From the NCBI RefSeq assembly GCF_011758745.1, contig NZ_JAANOV010000001.1, forward strand, positions 5,208,001 through 5,272,000: 64,000 bases of DNA. Reading direction: 5' to 3'. Position numbers and translations under genes: made by a program. Positions 25,932 through 34,136 of the stretch are shown piece by piece (within the stretch, counting starts at the first letter, position 1; the number at the start of each line of letters is the position of its first letter). The notes under the pieces were generated by a model, which worked only from the letters and a program-made list of their open reading frames with translations, did not search any database and was not told where the DNA came from. Origin of the DNA: Amycolatopsis granulosa (lineage in GTDB: Bacteria > Actinomycetota > Actinomycetes > Mycobacteriales > Pseudonocardiaceae).

Positions 25932-27137
25932 TCAGCGGGTCAGGACGTCGGCGAGGATGTCCAGGCCGTGGTCGAGGTCCGCCTCCGCGATCGTCAGCGG
26001 CGGGGCCAGGCGCAGGGTGGCGCCGTGGGTTTCCTTGGCCAGCAGGCCCTTCCCGGCGAGCGCCGCGCACGCCTCGCGGCCGCTCAGGCCGCCCGGGGTG
26101 ATGTCGATGCCGGCCCACAGGCCGCGTCCGCGCACCTCGGCCAGGCCGTGGCCGACCAGTTCGCCGAGCCGGGCGTGCATCCGCGCCCCGAGCTCGGCGG
26201 ACCGCTGCTGGAACTCGCCGGTCGACAGCAGCCTGATCACCGCGCGGCCGACCGCGCAGGCCAGCGGGTTCCCGCCGAACGTGGACCCGTGCTCGCCGGG
26301 CTTGAGGACCCCCAGCACCTCGCGGCGTCCCACCACCGCGGACAGCGGCACGATGCCGCCGCCCAGCGCCTTGCCCAGCGTGTACAGGTCGGCCCGCACA
26401 CCGGCGTGCTCCAGCGCCAGCAGCGCGCCGGTGCGGGCCAGGCCGGACTGGATCTCGTCGGCGATCAGCAGCACGCCGGCCTCGTCGCACAGCCGGCGCG
26501 CCTCCGCCAGGTAGCCCTCCGGTGGCACCAGCACCCCGGCCTCGCCCTGAACCGGTTCGAGCAGGACCGCGGCGGTGCGCTCGGTGATCGCGTCCCGCAA
26601 CGCCGCCGCGTCGCCGTACTTCACCACGGTGAACCCCGGCGTGTAGGGCCCGAACCCGGCCCGGGCGGTCTCGTCGGTGGAGAACGAGATGATCGTGGTG
26701 GTGCGCCCGTGGAAGTTCGATCCGGCGACCACGATCTCCGCCCGGCCGTCGGGCACGCCCTTGACCTGGTAGGCCCACTTGCGGGCGATCTTCAGCGCGG
26801 ACTCCACCGCCTCCGCCCCGGAATTCATCGGCAGCACCATCTCCGTGCCGGTCAGCTCGGCCAGCTCGCGGCAGAACAACCCCAGCTGGTCGTGGTGGAA
26901 CGCGCGCGAGGTCAGCGTGACCCGCCCCAGCTGCTCCTGCGCTGCGGCGATCAGCGCCGGATGGCGGTGCCCGAAGTTCAGCGCGGAGTAGGCGGACAGG
27001 AAGTCCAGGTAGCGGCGGCCCTCGACATCGGTCACCCAGGCGCCCTCGGCCTCGGCGATCACGACGGGCAGCGGGTGGTAATTGTGCGTGCTCCAGCGCT
27101 CGTCGAGCGCGATGAACTCGGCCGCGGAGGTCGTCAT
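25932..27137 (-). CDS. rocD: ornithine--oxo-acid transaminase
   Basis: 401-aa class III aminotransferase. It converts ornithine and 2-oxoglutarate to glutamate semialdehyde and glutamate in arginine catabolism. The PLP lysine is in YTLGKALGGGIVPLSAV near residue 255, with ADEIQSGLARTGALL as the PLP-phosphate Asp region near 230. FLSAYSALNFGHRHP near 48 is typical of ornithine aminotransferase. ATG at 27137. No arginase (rocF or equivalent) lies alongside, so it appears to be a single-gene unit. Confidence 0.9.
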   Translation of the reverse strand: MTTSAAEFIALDERWSTHNYHPLPVVIAEAEGAWVTDVEGRRYLDFLSAYSALNFGHRHPALIAAAQEQLGRVTLTSRAFHHDQLGLFCRELAELTGTEMVLPMNSGAEAVESALKIARKWAYQVKGVPDGRAEIVVAGSNFHGRTTTIISFSTDETARAGFGPYTPGFTVVKYGDAAALRDAITERTAAVLLEPVQGEAGVLVPPEGYLAEARRLCDEAGVLLIADEIQSGLARTGALLALEHAGVRADLYTLGKALGGGIVPLSAVVGRREVLGVLKPGEHGSTFGGNPLACAVGRAVIRLLSTGEFQQRSAELGARMHARLGELVGHGLAEVRGRGLWAGIDITPGGLSGREACAALAGKGLLAKETHGATLRLAPPLTIAEADLDHGLDILADVLTR

Positions 27138-27212
27138 GCCATTCAGGTTAAGGGCAGCTGGAGGCGGGGATCATCCGTTGATCGTTGCTGGGACACGCTG
27201 ATCGTTGCGCAG

Positions 27213-27635
27213 TTACCCGCGATACCGGTGGTTCGTTGCGCCCGGAGCGACGACGGGCAGGCCCGCGTCGGTCGCGGCGTCTGCCAGGCGGTCGTCATAG
27301 GTGACGATGCCGTCCAGTTCGTGGGCGAGCAGCCGGGCGGTGGCGAGGTGGATCGCGTCCAGCGAGCGCAGCGCCCGGTCCGGCTCGGCGACGGCCGCCT
27401 CGACGATCTCCTCGTCCATTCCGATGTAGTCGAAGGCCGTCAGCAGTTCCCGGGCCTCGGGCAGCAGGGCGGGCCATCGCCGCACGACCGCGCGGGTCAG
27501 CTCGACCCGTAGCAGGCTCGAGCTGACCCAGGAGGCGGTCGGCCGCTCGTCGTAGAACGCGGCGAAATCCTTCGAGTGGGTTTCCTCGGCGAGGAGTTTG
27601 ACGGCCGCGGACGTGTCGACGTAATACAGGCTCAC
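27213..27635 (-). CDS. vapC: PIN-domain ribonuclease toxin (VapC family)
   Basis: 140 aa. Acidic PIN residues are visible: Asp in YYVDTSAAVKLL at residue 7, Glu in VELTRAVV, Asp in SLDAIHLATA near 95 and DD in VTYDDRLADAA near 115. VapC toxins cleave tRNA or rRNA when free of antitoxin. Its ATG overlaps the antitoxin stop by 4 nt (ATGA), the usual layout with the antitoxin first. Confidence 0.92.
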   Translation of the reverse strand: MSLYYVDTSAAVKLLAEETHSKDFAAFYDERPTASWVSSSLLRVELTRAVVRRWPALLPEARELLTAFDYIGMDEEIVEAAVAEPDRALRSLDAIHLATARLLAHELDGIVTYDDRLADAATDAGLPVVAPGATNHRYRG

Positions 27636-27928
27636 CAGCGTTCCTCGTCGCGGAGCTCGCGGAGGGTGTCCCCGAGCCGGTCGGTGCCGTCACCCGCACG
27701 CATGCGCGGACGGTACCCGGGCCGGGTGGCGGGCCGTGCGCGGCCGGCGGCGAGCAACCGCGCCAGGGCCGGTGGTGTCTCGCGCTCCTCGACCGGCACG
27801 ATGCGGGCGATCAGCTTGCCGTATTCGGTGATGTCGACCGTCTCACCGTGCCGGACCCGCGCGAGAACTTCACTCGTGTGGTGCCGCAGCTCGCGCAGCC
27901 CCACGCTGTGGCCGTCCAGCGCCGTCAT
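27632..27928 (-). CDS. vapB: antitoxin, Phd/YefM-like (VapB)
   Basis: 98 aa. The N-terminal DNA-binding/dimer part reads VGLRELRHHTSEVLARVRHG then VDITEYGKLIARIVPVE, the Phd/YefM pattern. The C-terminal 50 residues are charged and probably disordered, wrapping the toxin. The start follows an AT-rich operator-like palindrome at 27942-27953. Expected to repress its own promoter together with VapC. Confidence 0.88.
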   Translation of the reverse strand: MTALDGHSVGLRELRHHTSEVLARVRHGETVDITEYGKLIARIVPVEERETPPALARLLAAGRARPATRPGYRPRMRAGDGTDRLGDTLRELRDEERW

Positions 27929-27941
27929 ACCAGAATGTTAA

Positions 27942-27953
27942 CACAATTTTGTG
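27942..27953 (-). promoter_or_regulatory. inverted repeat upstream of vapBC, putative autorepression site
   Basis: CACAATTTTGTG is a 5-bp inverted repeat with a 2-nt centre, in an AT-rich patch (about 27933-27956) that stands out from the GC-rich surroundings. It lies 14 bp upstream of the antitoxin ATG, overlapping where the promoter should be. Binding by the antitoxin is an inference from the family. Confidence 0.5.
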
Positions 27954-27961
27954 GCCACTTC

Positions 27962-28234
27962 TCACGGCGTCAGGATCTCGTCCCACGCGCGGACGTACCA
28001 GTTCTTCACCACCCCGTGGCGCACGAAGGGATCACCGCCGGCGAACTCCTCCGCGGCCTCCCGTGTCCGGAACACGCTGAGCGCCCCGTTCTCCTGCGGG
28101 TTCTCGAGCGGGCCGACGAGCAGCAGGTCACCGCGGGCGTGGAACTCGCGCAGCCGCGCGGAGTGGCCGGCCAGGTGCGGGGCGCCGCGTTCCACGACGT
28201 TGTCGGCGGACTCGTAGAACAGCAGGTACTTCAT
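27962..28234 (-). CDS. YCII-related protein
   Basis: 90 aa, ferredoxin-like fold. MKYLLFYESADNV opening, His in APHLAGHSARLREFHARG and GPLENPQENGALSVFRT, then DPFVRHGVVKNWYVRAWDEI. This is the YciI pattern with the conserved His/Asp pair. It is the last gene of a four-gene ArsR operon; its ATG overlaps the stop of the SRPBCC gene by 4 nt. Catalytic role unknown. Confidence 0.85.
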   Translation of the reverse strand: MKYLLFYESADNVVERGAPHLAGHSARLREFHARGDLLLVGPLENPQENGALSVFRTREAAEEFAGGDPFVRHGVVKNWYVRAWDEILTP

Positions 28235-28713
28235 GCCGCACCCGCCGCTTCCGCCGCGAACCGGCCGAGGATGCGGGCCCAGCCCTCGGTGAACGCGCCG
28301 CCGGCGTAACCACCGTCGAGGGCGCAGGCCGCGCGGAGCTGGTCGTCGTCCAGGGCCTCCCAGCCGCGGTGCTCGACCGCGACCCGGGTCAGCGCCGGCC
28401 CGAGCGCGCGGAAGGTCAGCTCCACCTCGGTCGGCGCCGGGGTGACCAGCCAGGTCATGGTGAACCGCTCGGGTGGCTCCCACGCCAGCACCTCGCCCCA
28501 GTCGTGCTCGGTGCCGTCGTCCCAGGTCTCGTAGACCCGGCCGCCGGGCCGGCGTTCGAAGGTCACGTCCCGCACCCGCTCGCGGCCGCGGGAGAACGGC
28601 TCGACCGGCCACCACACGCCGATCGTCCGGACGAACGTGTCGAAGGTGTGCGCGGCGTCGCTGCGCACGAGGGTCGCCTGCCGCACCGGCGGGCGGCTCA
28701 GGATCCCGGTCAT
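28231..28713 (-). CDS. SRPBCC / activator-of-Hsp90-like (Aha1) domain protein
   Basis: 160 aa START-like fold: FDTFVRTIGVWWPVEPFSRG, RVYETWDDGTEHDWGEVLAWEPPERF (split here over two strands) and LTRVAVEHRGWEAL with an amphipathic last helix. Such proteins bind small hydrophobic ligands and very often travel with ArsR regulators, as here. Overlaps ArsR by 4 nt (ATGA) and YCII by 4 nt. Confidence 0.88.
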   Translation of the reverse strand: MTGILSRPPVRQATLVRSDAAHTFDTFVRTIGVWWPVEPFSRGRERVRDVTFERRPGGRVYETWDDGTEHDWGEVLAWEPPERFTMTWLVTPAPTEVELTFRALGPALTRVAVEHRGWEALDDDQLRAACALDGGYAGGAFTEGWARILGRFAAEAAGAA

Positions 28714-29057
28714 GCCGATCCTCTCGCCGTGTCGTTGTCGCCGATCCCCCGCTCAGCTTCGACCAGCCGCCGGGCCGTGTCGAGGGATGAGGCCCACATG
28801 TCGTCGAGGAAGCGCCGCAGGCCGGCGAGCCCGTCCGGCCGCGCCCGGTAGAGCCGGCGCGTGCCGTCGCGGCGCTCGTCGAGCAGGCCCGCGTTCTTCA
28901 GGACGGTGAGGTGCTGGCTGACCGCCGTGCGGCTCACGTCGAACGACTCCGCGATCTCACCGGCGGCCAGCTCGTCGTGCGCGACCAGCCGGAGGATCGC
29001 CCGCCGTCTCGGCTCCGCGAGTGCCCGCAGCGCCTCGTCCGTCCGCTCGTCCTCCAT
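28710..29057 (-). CDS. ArsR/SmtB-type transcriptional regulator
   Basis: 115 aa winged helix. LAEPRRRAILRLVAHDELAAGEIA, then recognition helix FDVSRTAVSQHLTVLKNAGL, then wing ERRDGTRRLYRARPDGL. No metal-binding ELCVCDL-type cysteine motif, so it belongs to the metal-independent ArsR group that pairs with SRPBCC proteins. It is the second gene after the VOC protein; the site at 29441-29452 is a candidate operator. Confidence 0.9.
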   Translation of the reverse strand: MEDERTDEALRALAEPRRRAILRLVAHDELAAGEIAESFDVSRTAVSQHLTVLKNAGLLDERRDGTRRLYRARPDGLAGLRRFLDDMWASSLDTARRLVEAERGIGDNDTARGSA

Positions 29058-29068
29058 CGTGCCCGCTC

Positions 29069-29416
29069 CTACGCCCAGAGTCCGACCTGGTTGCCGTCCG
29101 GGTCGGTGAAGATCGCGAACCGCCCGAAGTCGCCGGGCAGGTCGGTCGGCGGCACCAGCCGCTTCCCGCCCAGCTGCTCCGCCCGGTCCAGGTACGCGTC
29201 GAGGTCGTCGACCCGCAGGTAGATCTTGACTCCGGTGTCGCCGGGTGCCGACGACGGCCCGATGCCGCCGCCGATGCCCCCGCCCGTGTCGACGAGCGCG
29301 TAGCCGCCCATCGCGGGATCGGCGCTGACCTGCCAGTCGAACAGCTCGGCGTAGAACGTGCGGGCCCGTTCCGCGTTCGCGCTGATCACTTCGAAGAACG
29401 CCACCTGCTGACCCAT
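29069..29416 (-). CDS. VOC-family (glyoxalase-like) protein
   Basis: 115 aa. VAFFEVISANAERARTFYAELFDWQ opening and GRFAIFTDPDGNQVGLW ending are typical of vicinal-oxygen-chelate proteins. GGGIGGGIG near residue 47 is a glycine-rich loop. It is probably a small-molecule resistance or isomerase function; substrate unknown. First gene of the ArsR operon; 11 bp before the ArsR start. Confidence 0.88.
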   Translation of the reverse strand: MGQQVAFFEVISANAERARTFYAELFDWQVSADPAMGGYALVDTGGGIGGGIGPSSAPGDTGVKIYLRVDDLDAYLDRAEQLGGKRLVPPTDLPGDFGRFAIFTDPDGNQVGLWA

Positions 29417-29440
29417 GACCGCTCCCTTCTGTCAGTGTCT

Positions 29441-29452
29441 ACTAACGTTAGT
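29441..29452. promoter_or_regulatory. 12-bp perfect palindrome, candidate ArsR operator
   Basis: ACTAACGTTAGT is a perfect palindrome in the 102-bp divergent region between the VOC/ArsR operon and the S9 peptidase. It is 25 bp upstream of the VOC start. ArsR proteins bind palindromes of this size, so autoregulation is likely; effects on the divergent peptidase are possible. Confidence 0.5.
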
Positions 29453-29518
29453 TCGCGGTGACGGAAGAAGTCAACCATCGCTCGCCAAGACGGGCCGCGG
29501 TTTGACAGAGTGCGAGGC

Positions 29519-31612
29519 GTGACCGACGAGCACTCCTTCCTGCGCATGCAGGCCCGCACCCAGCGCTTCACCCTGGGCACCCCGCGCGAGTTCCGCGTCG
29601 CCCCGGACGGGGGCCGGCTGCTGTTCCTGCGGTCGGAATCCGGCACCGACCGGCGCAACAGCCTGTGGGAACTGGACCTGACCGAGGGCACCGAGACCAA
29701 GATCGTGGATGCCGCCGAGCTGCTGCCCGGGGAGGAGGAGCTGCCCCCCGAGGAGCGCGCGCGCCGCGAACGGATGCGGGAGAGCGCGGGCGGCGTGGTC
29801 GGCTACGCCGCCGACGACGAGTTCCGCGTGGCCGCGTTCTCGCTGTCCGGCAAGCTCTACACCGTCGATCTGGACACGCGCGAGGTGCGGGAACTGGTCG
29901 GCGGCGCGGTCGTCGACCCCCGTCCCGACCCGACCGGCACACGCGTCGCCTACGTCCGGGACCGCGCGCTGCGGGTCGTCGACCTCGCCACGGGCGAGGA
30001 CACCGTGATCGCGGGCGAGAACGGCGACGGCGGCGACGAAATCGCCTGGGGGCTCGCGGAGTTCATCGCCGCCGAGGAGCTCGGCCGCGCCCGCGGCTAC
30101 TGGTGGTCGCCGGAGGGCACCACCCTGCTGGCCGAGCGCACCGACCGGGCGAACGTGCCGCGCTGGACGATCTCCGACCCCGCGCACCCGGAGGCGGGCG
30201 CGACCACCGTCGCCTACCCTGCGGCCGGCACCACGAACGTCGACGTCTCGCTGTCCTTCCTCGGCCTCGACGGCACCCGCGTGGACGTCGAGCGCGGCGA
30301 CTGGGAGTACCTGGTCGCGGTGCACTGGTCGGCCGGCGGTCCGCCGCTGATCGCGGTGCAGCCCCGGGACCAGCGCGAACTCGCGATCCACGCGGTGGAC
30401 CCGGCGGACGGCTCCACGAAGCTGCTGCACACCGAGACCGACCCGCACTGGGTCGAGATCGTCCCGGGCGTGCCGGCGTGGACCGCGGACGGACGGCTGG
30501 TGCACGTCAGCGCGGCCGACGGCAGCTACCGCCTGGTGATCGACGGCGACCCGGTGACCGAGCCCGGTCTGCAGGTCCGCTCGGTGCTGCACGTCGGCGC
30601 GGAGGTGCTGTTCAGCGCCTCGGCGGAGGACCCGACGCAGATCCACGTCTACCGCACCGGCCCGGACGGCGTGACCCGCCTGTCCGACGGCGACGGTGTG
30701 CACGTCGGCGCGGGCACCGCCGACATCACCGTGCTGTCGTCGTGGAGCCTGCGCCGCAGCGGCCCGGAGGTCACGGTGCTGCGCAACGGCCGCCCGCTCG
30801 CGCAGGTGCGGTCCCACCCGGCCGATCCCGGCCTGGCGCCCGACCCGCGGTGGCTCACCGTGGGCGAGCGCGGGCTGCGTGCCGCGCTGCTGCTGCCCAC
30901 CGGGTACCGGCCCGGGGACGGCAAGCTCCCGGTCCTGCTCGACCCCTACGGCGGGCCGCACGCCCAGCGTGTGCTGCAGAGCCGCAACGCGTTCCTCACC
31001 TCGCAGTGGCTGGCCGACCAGGGCTTCGCGGTCCTGGTCGCGGACGGCCGCGGTACCCCGGGCCGCGGGCCGGCGTGGGAGAAGGAGATCGCACGCGACC
31101 TGGCCGAGGTCACGCTCGCCGACCAGGTGGACGCGCTGCACGCGGTGGCCGCCGAGCACCCCGAGCTCGACCTGTCCCGGGTGGCCATCCGCGGCTGGTC
31201 CTACGGCGGTTACCTGTCGGCACTGGCCGTGCTGCGCCGCCCGGACGTCTTCCACGCGGCGGTCGCGGGTGCCCCGGTCACCGACTGGTCCCTCTACGAC
31301 ACCCACTACACCGAGCGCTACCTGGGGCTGCCGGAGCAGGACGCGGACTGCTACGAGCGCAACTCGCTGATCGCGGACGCGCCGGGCCTGCGCCGCGCGC
31401 TGCTGATCGTGCACGGTCTGGCCGACGACAACGTGTTCGTCGCGCACGCGCTGCGGCTGTCCTCGGCGCTGCTGGCCGCCGGCCGGCCGCACGTGTTCCT
31501 GCCGCTGGTCGGTGCCACGCACATGACCCCGCAGGCCGAAGAGGTCGCGGAGAACCTGATGCGGGTCCAGGTCGACTGGATCAAACGAGAGCTGGAGGCT
31601 GCTGCGCGATGA
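29519..31612 (+). CDS. S9 family peptidase (dipeptidyl peptidase IV / prolyl oligopeptidase type)
   Basis: 697-aa serine peptidase without a signal peptide, so probably cytosolic. N-terminal beta-propeller (residues 20-430) with the DPP IV region SEFIAAEELGR-like (LAEFIAAEELGRARGYWW). Catalytic domain: nucleophile GWSYGGYLSALAVLRRPD near residue 560, Asp in VHGLADDNVF near 635, and His in GATHMTPQAE near 665. The DPYGGPHAQRV oxyanion strand is also present. GTG 29519 is preferred over GTG 29510. The stop overlaps the next ATG (ATGA). Confidence 0.93.
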   Translation: MTDEHSFLRMQARTQRFTLGTPREFRVAPDGGRLLFLRSESGTDRRNSLWELDLTEGTETKIVDAAELLPGEEELPPEERARRERMRESAGGVVGYAADDEFRVAAFSLSGKLYTVDLDTREVRELVGGAVVDPRPDPTGTRVAYVRDRALRVVDLATGEDTVIAGENGDGGDEIAWGLAEFIAAEELGRARGYWWSPEGTTLLAERTDRANVPRWTISDPAHPEAGATTVAYPAAGTTNVDVSLSFLGLDGTRVDVERGDWEYLVAVHWSAGGPPLIAVQPRDQRELAIHAVDPADGSTKLLHTETDPHWVEIVPGVPAWTADGRLVHVSAADGSYRLVIDGDPVTEPGLQVRSVLHVGAEVLFSASAEDPTQIHVYRTGPDGVTRLSDGDGVHVGAGTADITVLSSWSLRRSGPEVTVLRNGRPLAQVRSHPADPGLAPDPRWLTVGERGLRAALLLPTGYRPGDGKLPVLLDPYGGPHAQRVLQSRNAFLTSQWLADQGFAVLVADGRGTPGRGPAWEKEIARDLAEVTLADQVDALHAVAAEHPELDLSRVAIRGWSYGGYLSALAVLRRPDVFHAAVAGAPVTDWSLYDTHYTERYLGLPEQDADCYERNSLIADAPGLRRALLIVHGLADDNVFVAHALRLSSALLAAGRPHVFLPLVGATHMTPQAEEVAENLMRVQVDWIKRELEAAAR

Positions 31613-32565
31613 AGCGCTGGGGTATCACCATTCCGCTGACCGGGGTGCCGCTGACCGCGCACCGTGAGCTGATCGAGCGGCTGCCCGCGCTCGGCTACAC
31701 CGACGCGTGGTCGGCCGAAACCGCCGGCACGGACGCGTTCTCGCCGCTGCTGCTGGCCGCGCAGTGGGCGCCGGAGCTGCGGCTGGGCACGGCGATCGTC
31801 CCGGTGTACACGCGCGGACCCGGCCTGCTGGCGATGTCCGCGGCGACGGTGGCCGAGGCCGCGCCCGGCCGGTTCGTGCTCGGCATCGGCGCCTCCTCAC
31901 CGGTCATCGTGCAGAACTGGAACGCCACCGAGTTCGCCAAGCCGTTCGCCCGCACCCGCGACACCCTGCGGTTCCTGCGTGCGGTGCTGGCGGGGGAGAA
32001 GGTGACGGCGGAGTACGAGACCTTCTCGGTGAGCAGGTTCCGGCTGGAACGGGCACCGGAACCGGCGCCGCCGATCATGCTCGCCGCGCTGCGCCCGGGG
32101 ATGCTGAAGCTGGCCGCCACCGAGGCCGACGGCGCCATCACGAACTGGCTCTCGCCGTCGGATGTGCGGCAGGTGCGGGCCGAGGTCGGGCCGGACACCG
32201 AACTGGCGGCCCGGATCTTCGTCTGTCCTACCACCGATCGCGATGCGGCGCGCGGGCTCGGCCGGATGATGATCAGCAGCTACCTGACCGTGCCGGTGTA
32301 CGCCGCGTTCCACGAGTGGCTCGGCCGCGGCGAGGCGCTCGCGCCGATGCACGAGGCGTGGCGCGCGGGCGACCGGAAGCGGGCGAACGAGGTCATCCCG
32401 GACGAGGTGGTCGACGACCTGATCGTGCACGGCAGCCCCGCGGAGTGCCGGGAAAAAGTGCAGTCCTATGTGGACAACGGGCTGACCACCCCGGTGATCG
32501 CGCTGCTGCCCACCGGCGAGGACCCGGTGCGGCAGGTCGAGGCGCTCGCCCCGGACCGGGGATGA
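31609..32565 (+). CDS. LLM-class F420-dependent oxidoreductase
   Basis: 318 aa luciferase-like barrel. MKRWGITIPLTGVPLTAHRE opening, LGYTDAWSAETAG near residue 30, LRLGTAIVPVYTRGPGLLA near 60, and GRFVLGIGASSPVIV near 85. Ending HGSPAECREKVQSYVDNGLTTPVIAL is typical of F420-dependent members. Coupled by ATGA to the S9 peptidase. Substrate not readable. Confidence 0.87.
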   Translation: MKRWGITIPLTGVPLTAHRELIERLPALGYTDAWSAETAGTDAFSPLLLAAQWAPELRLGTAIVPVYTRGPGLLAMSAATVAEAAPGRFVLGIGASSPVIVQNWNATEFAKPFARTRDTLRFLRAVLAGEKVTAEYETFSVSRFRLERAPEPAPPIMLAALRPGMLKLAATEADGAITNWLSPSDVRQVRAEVGPDTELAARIFVCPTTDRDAARGLGRMMISSYLTVPVYAAFHEWLGRGEALAPMHEAWRAGDRKRANEVIPDEVVDDLIVHGSPAECREKVQSYVDNGLTTPVIALLPTGEDPVRQVEALAPDRG

Positions 32566-32676
32566 CCCCGTTGGCGGCATGACCTTCGCTCCGCCGGCGG
32601 GCACTGGTTGGCGGGCACTGTGGGAGGAACGTGCCCGCCCGGGGTGTGCCCGCGCGCAGCGTGTCCGTATCGTGGC

Positions 32677-32695
32677 TTAGCGTAGGCATACCTAA
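32677..32695 (+). promoter_or_regulatory. IdeR/DmdR iron box upstream of the siderophore operon
   Basis: TTAGCGTAGGCATACCTAA matches the 19-bp DtxR/IdeR consensus (TTAGGTTAGGCTAACCTAA) closely, with both TTAG and CTAA arms conserved. It ends right at the AAGGAG ribosome site (32694-32699) of the first siderophore gene. Iron-loaded repressor would thus block the promoter or early transcript. Iron control of the operon is strongly supported. Confidence 0.85.
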
Positions 32696-32705
32696 GGAGT
32701 GGTGA

Positions 32706-34136
32706 GTGGGCGAGACGATGCCGGAAAGCGTCGCGCTGGCCGGCGGCCCGGAGGGGCACCGGCGGCTGGCCGAGCTGATCCCGTTGGTCCTCGACGGGCT
32801 GGCCGCGGGAACCGCCGAGCGCGGCGGAGCGGCCCCGGCGGGCGGCCCGGCCGCCGTGGCGGCCGGGCTGGCGGCGCTGACCGGGGCGCGACCCCTGGCC
32901 GGGGCCACCGGGGTCGGCGCGGCGCAAGCGCTTACCGAGCTGTCCCGGCTCCTGGCCGCCGGCTCGGTCGATCCCGCGGACCCGGCGTGCGCGGCGCACC
33001 TGCACTGCCCGCCCCTCGCCGTCGCGGTGGCCGCCGACGTCGTGGCGAGCGCGCTGAACCCGTCGATGGACTCGTGGGACCAGGCGCCGGTGGCGAGCGA
33101 GATCGAACGCGAACTGACGGCGCTCGTCGCCCGGCTCTGCTACCCGGACGCGTCCGCGCCGGACGCGGTCGTCACCACCGGCGGCACCGAGTCGAACCTG
33201 CTCGGGCTGCTGCTCGCCCGCGAACAGGACCCGGACGTCCGGCCGGTGTGCGGGCGCAACGCCCACCACAGCGTGGCGCGGGCGGCGTGGCTGCTCGGGC
33301 TGCCCGCGCCGGTCCTTCTCGACGGCGACGGCGAGTGCATGCGGCCCGACGCCCTCGCGGACGCCCTGCGCGACCTGCGGGGCCGCGCGGTGGTGGTCGC
33401 GACCGCGGGCACCACGGACACGGGCGCGATCGACCCGCTGCGCGACCTCGCCCAGGTGTGCCGCCGCCACGGCGCCCGCCTGCACGTCGATGCCTCCTAC
33501 GGCGGGCTCGCGCTGTGCAGCGCGAAGCTGAAGCCCCTGCTGGACGGGCTGGCGGAGGCCGATTCGGTCGCGCTCGACGCCCACAAGTTCGGCTGGCAGC
33601 CCATCTCCGCGGGGCTGCTCGCGGTGCGCGAGACCGCCGACCTCGCGGCGCTGTCGGTGCGCGCCGAGTACCTCAACGCCGACGACGACACCGAAGCCGG
33701 GCTGCCGGACCTGCTCGGCCGCTCCCTCCGCACGTCCCGCCGTCCGGACGCGTTCCGGATGGCCGTCACCCTGCGGGCACTGGGCATCGAGGGCATGGGC
33801 GCGCTGGTCGAGCACTGCTGCACCACCGCGGCCGGCGTCGCCGCGATGATCGAGGCGCACCCCGCGCTGCGGCTGTGGGGCGCGCCGACGCTGTCCACCG
33901 TGCTGTTCCGGCCTGCCGGCGCGGACGACGAGCTGGTCACGCGCGTGCGGCGGACCCTGCTGGAGGCTGGGACCGCCGTCGTCGGCCGCGCCACGATGCC
34001 CGGCGGCGTGTGGCTCAAGCTGACCCTGCTGCACCCGGGGGCGAGCGCCGAGGACTACCGGCCGGTGCTGGAGTCGGTGGTCGCGACGGCGGCGGAGCTG
34101 GCCGCCGAGCCGGCCGGAAGCGTGGTGCTGCGGTGA
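32706..34136 (+). CDS. PLP-dependent amino-acid decarboxylase (DesA-like)
   Basis: 476-aa group II decarboxylase. The PLP lysine is in LDAHKFGWQPISAGLL near residue 290; TTGGTESNLLGLLLARE near 155 and LHVDASYGGLALCS near 260 are PLP-phosphate and ring contacts. It would make cadaverine from lysine, or a related diamine, for siderophore assembly, like DesA. GTG start 32706 with AAGGAG 6 nt upstream. First gene after the iron box; its stop overlaps the monooxygenase start (GTGA). Confidence 0.87.
   Translation: MGETMPESVALAGGPEGHRRLAELIPLVLDGLAAGTAERGGAAPAGGPAAVAAGLAALTGARPLAGATGVGAAQALTELSRLLAAGSVDPADPACAAHLHCPPLAVAVAADVVASALNPSMDSWDQAPVASEIERELTALVARLCYPDASAPDAVVTTGGTESNLLGLLLAREQDPDVRPVCGRNAHHSVARAAWLLGLPAPVLLDGDGECMRPDALADALRDLRGRAVVVATAGTTDTGAIDPLRDLAQVCRRHGARLHVDASYGGLALCSAKLKPLLDGLAEADSVALDAHKFGWQPISAGLLAVRETADLAALSVRAEYLNADDDTEAGLPDLLGRSLRTSRRPDAFRMAVTLRALGIEGMGALVEHCCTTAAGVAAMIEAHPALRLWGAPTLSTVLFRPAGADDELVTRVRRTLLEAGTAVVGRATMPGGVWLKLTLLHPGASAEDYRPVLESVVATAAELAAEPAGSVVLR

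Noticed and set aside
24513-27512. 999-codon plus-strand open frame across DUF2252 and rocD
   Set aside because: It is the antisense shadow of two well-supported genes and has no recognisable domain or ribosome site.
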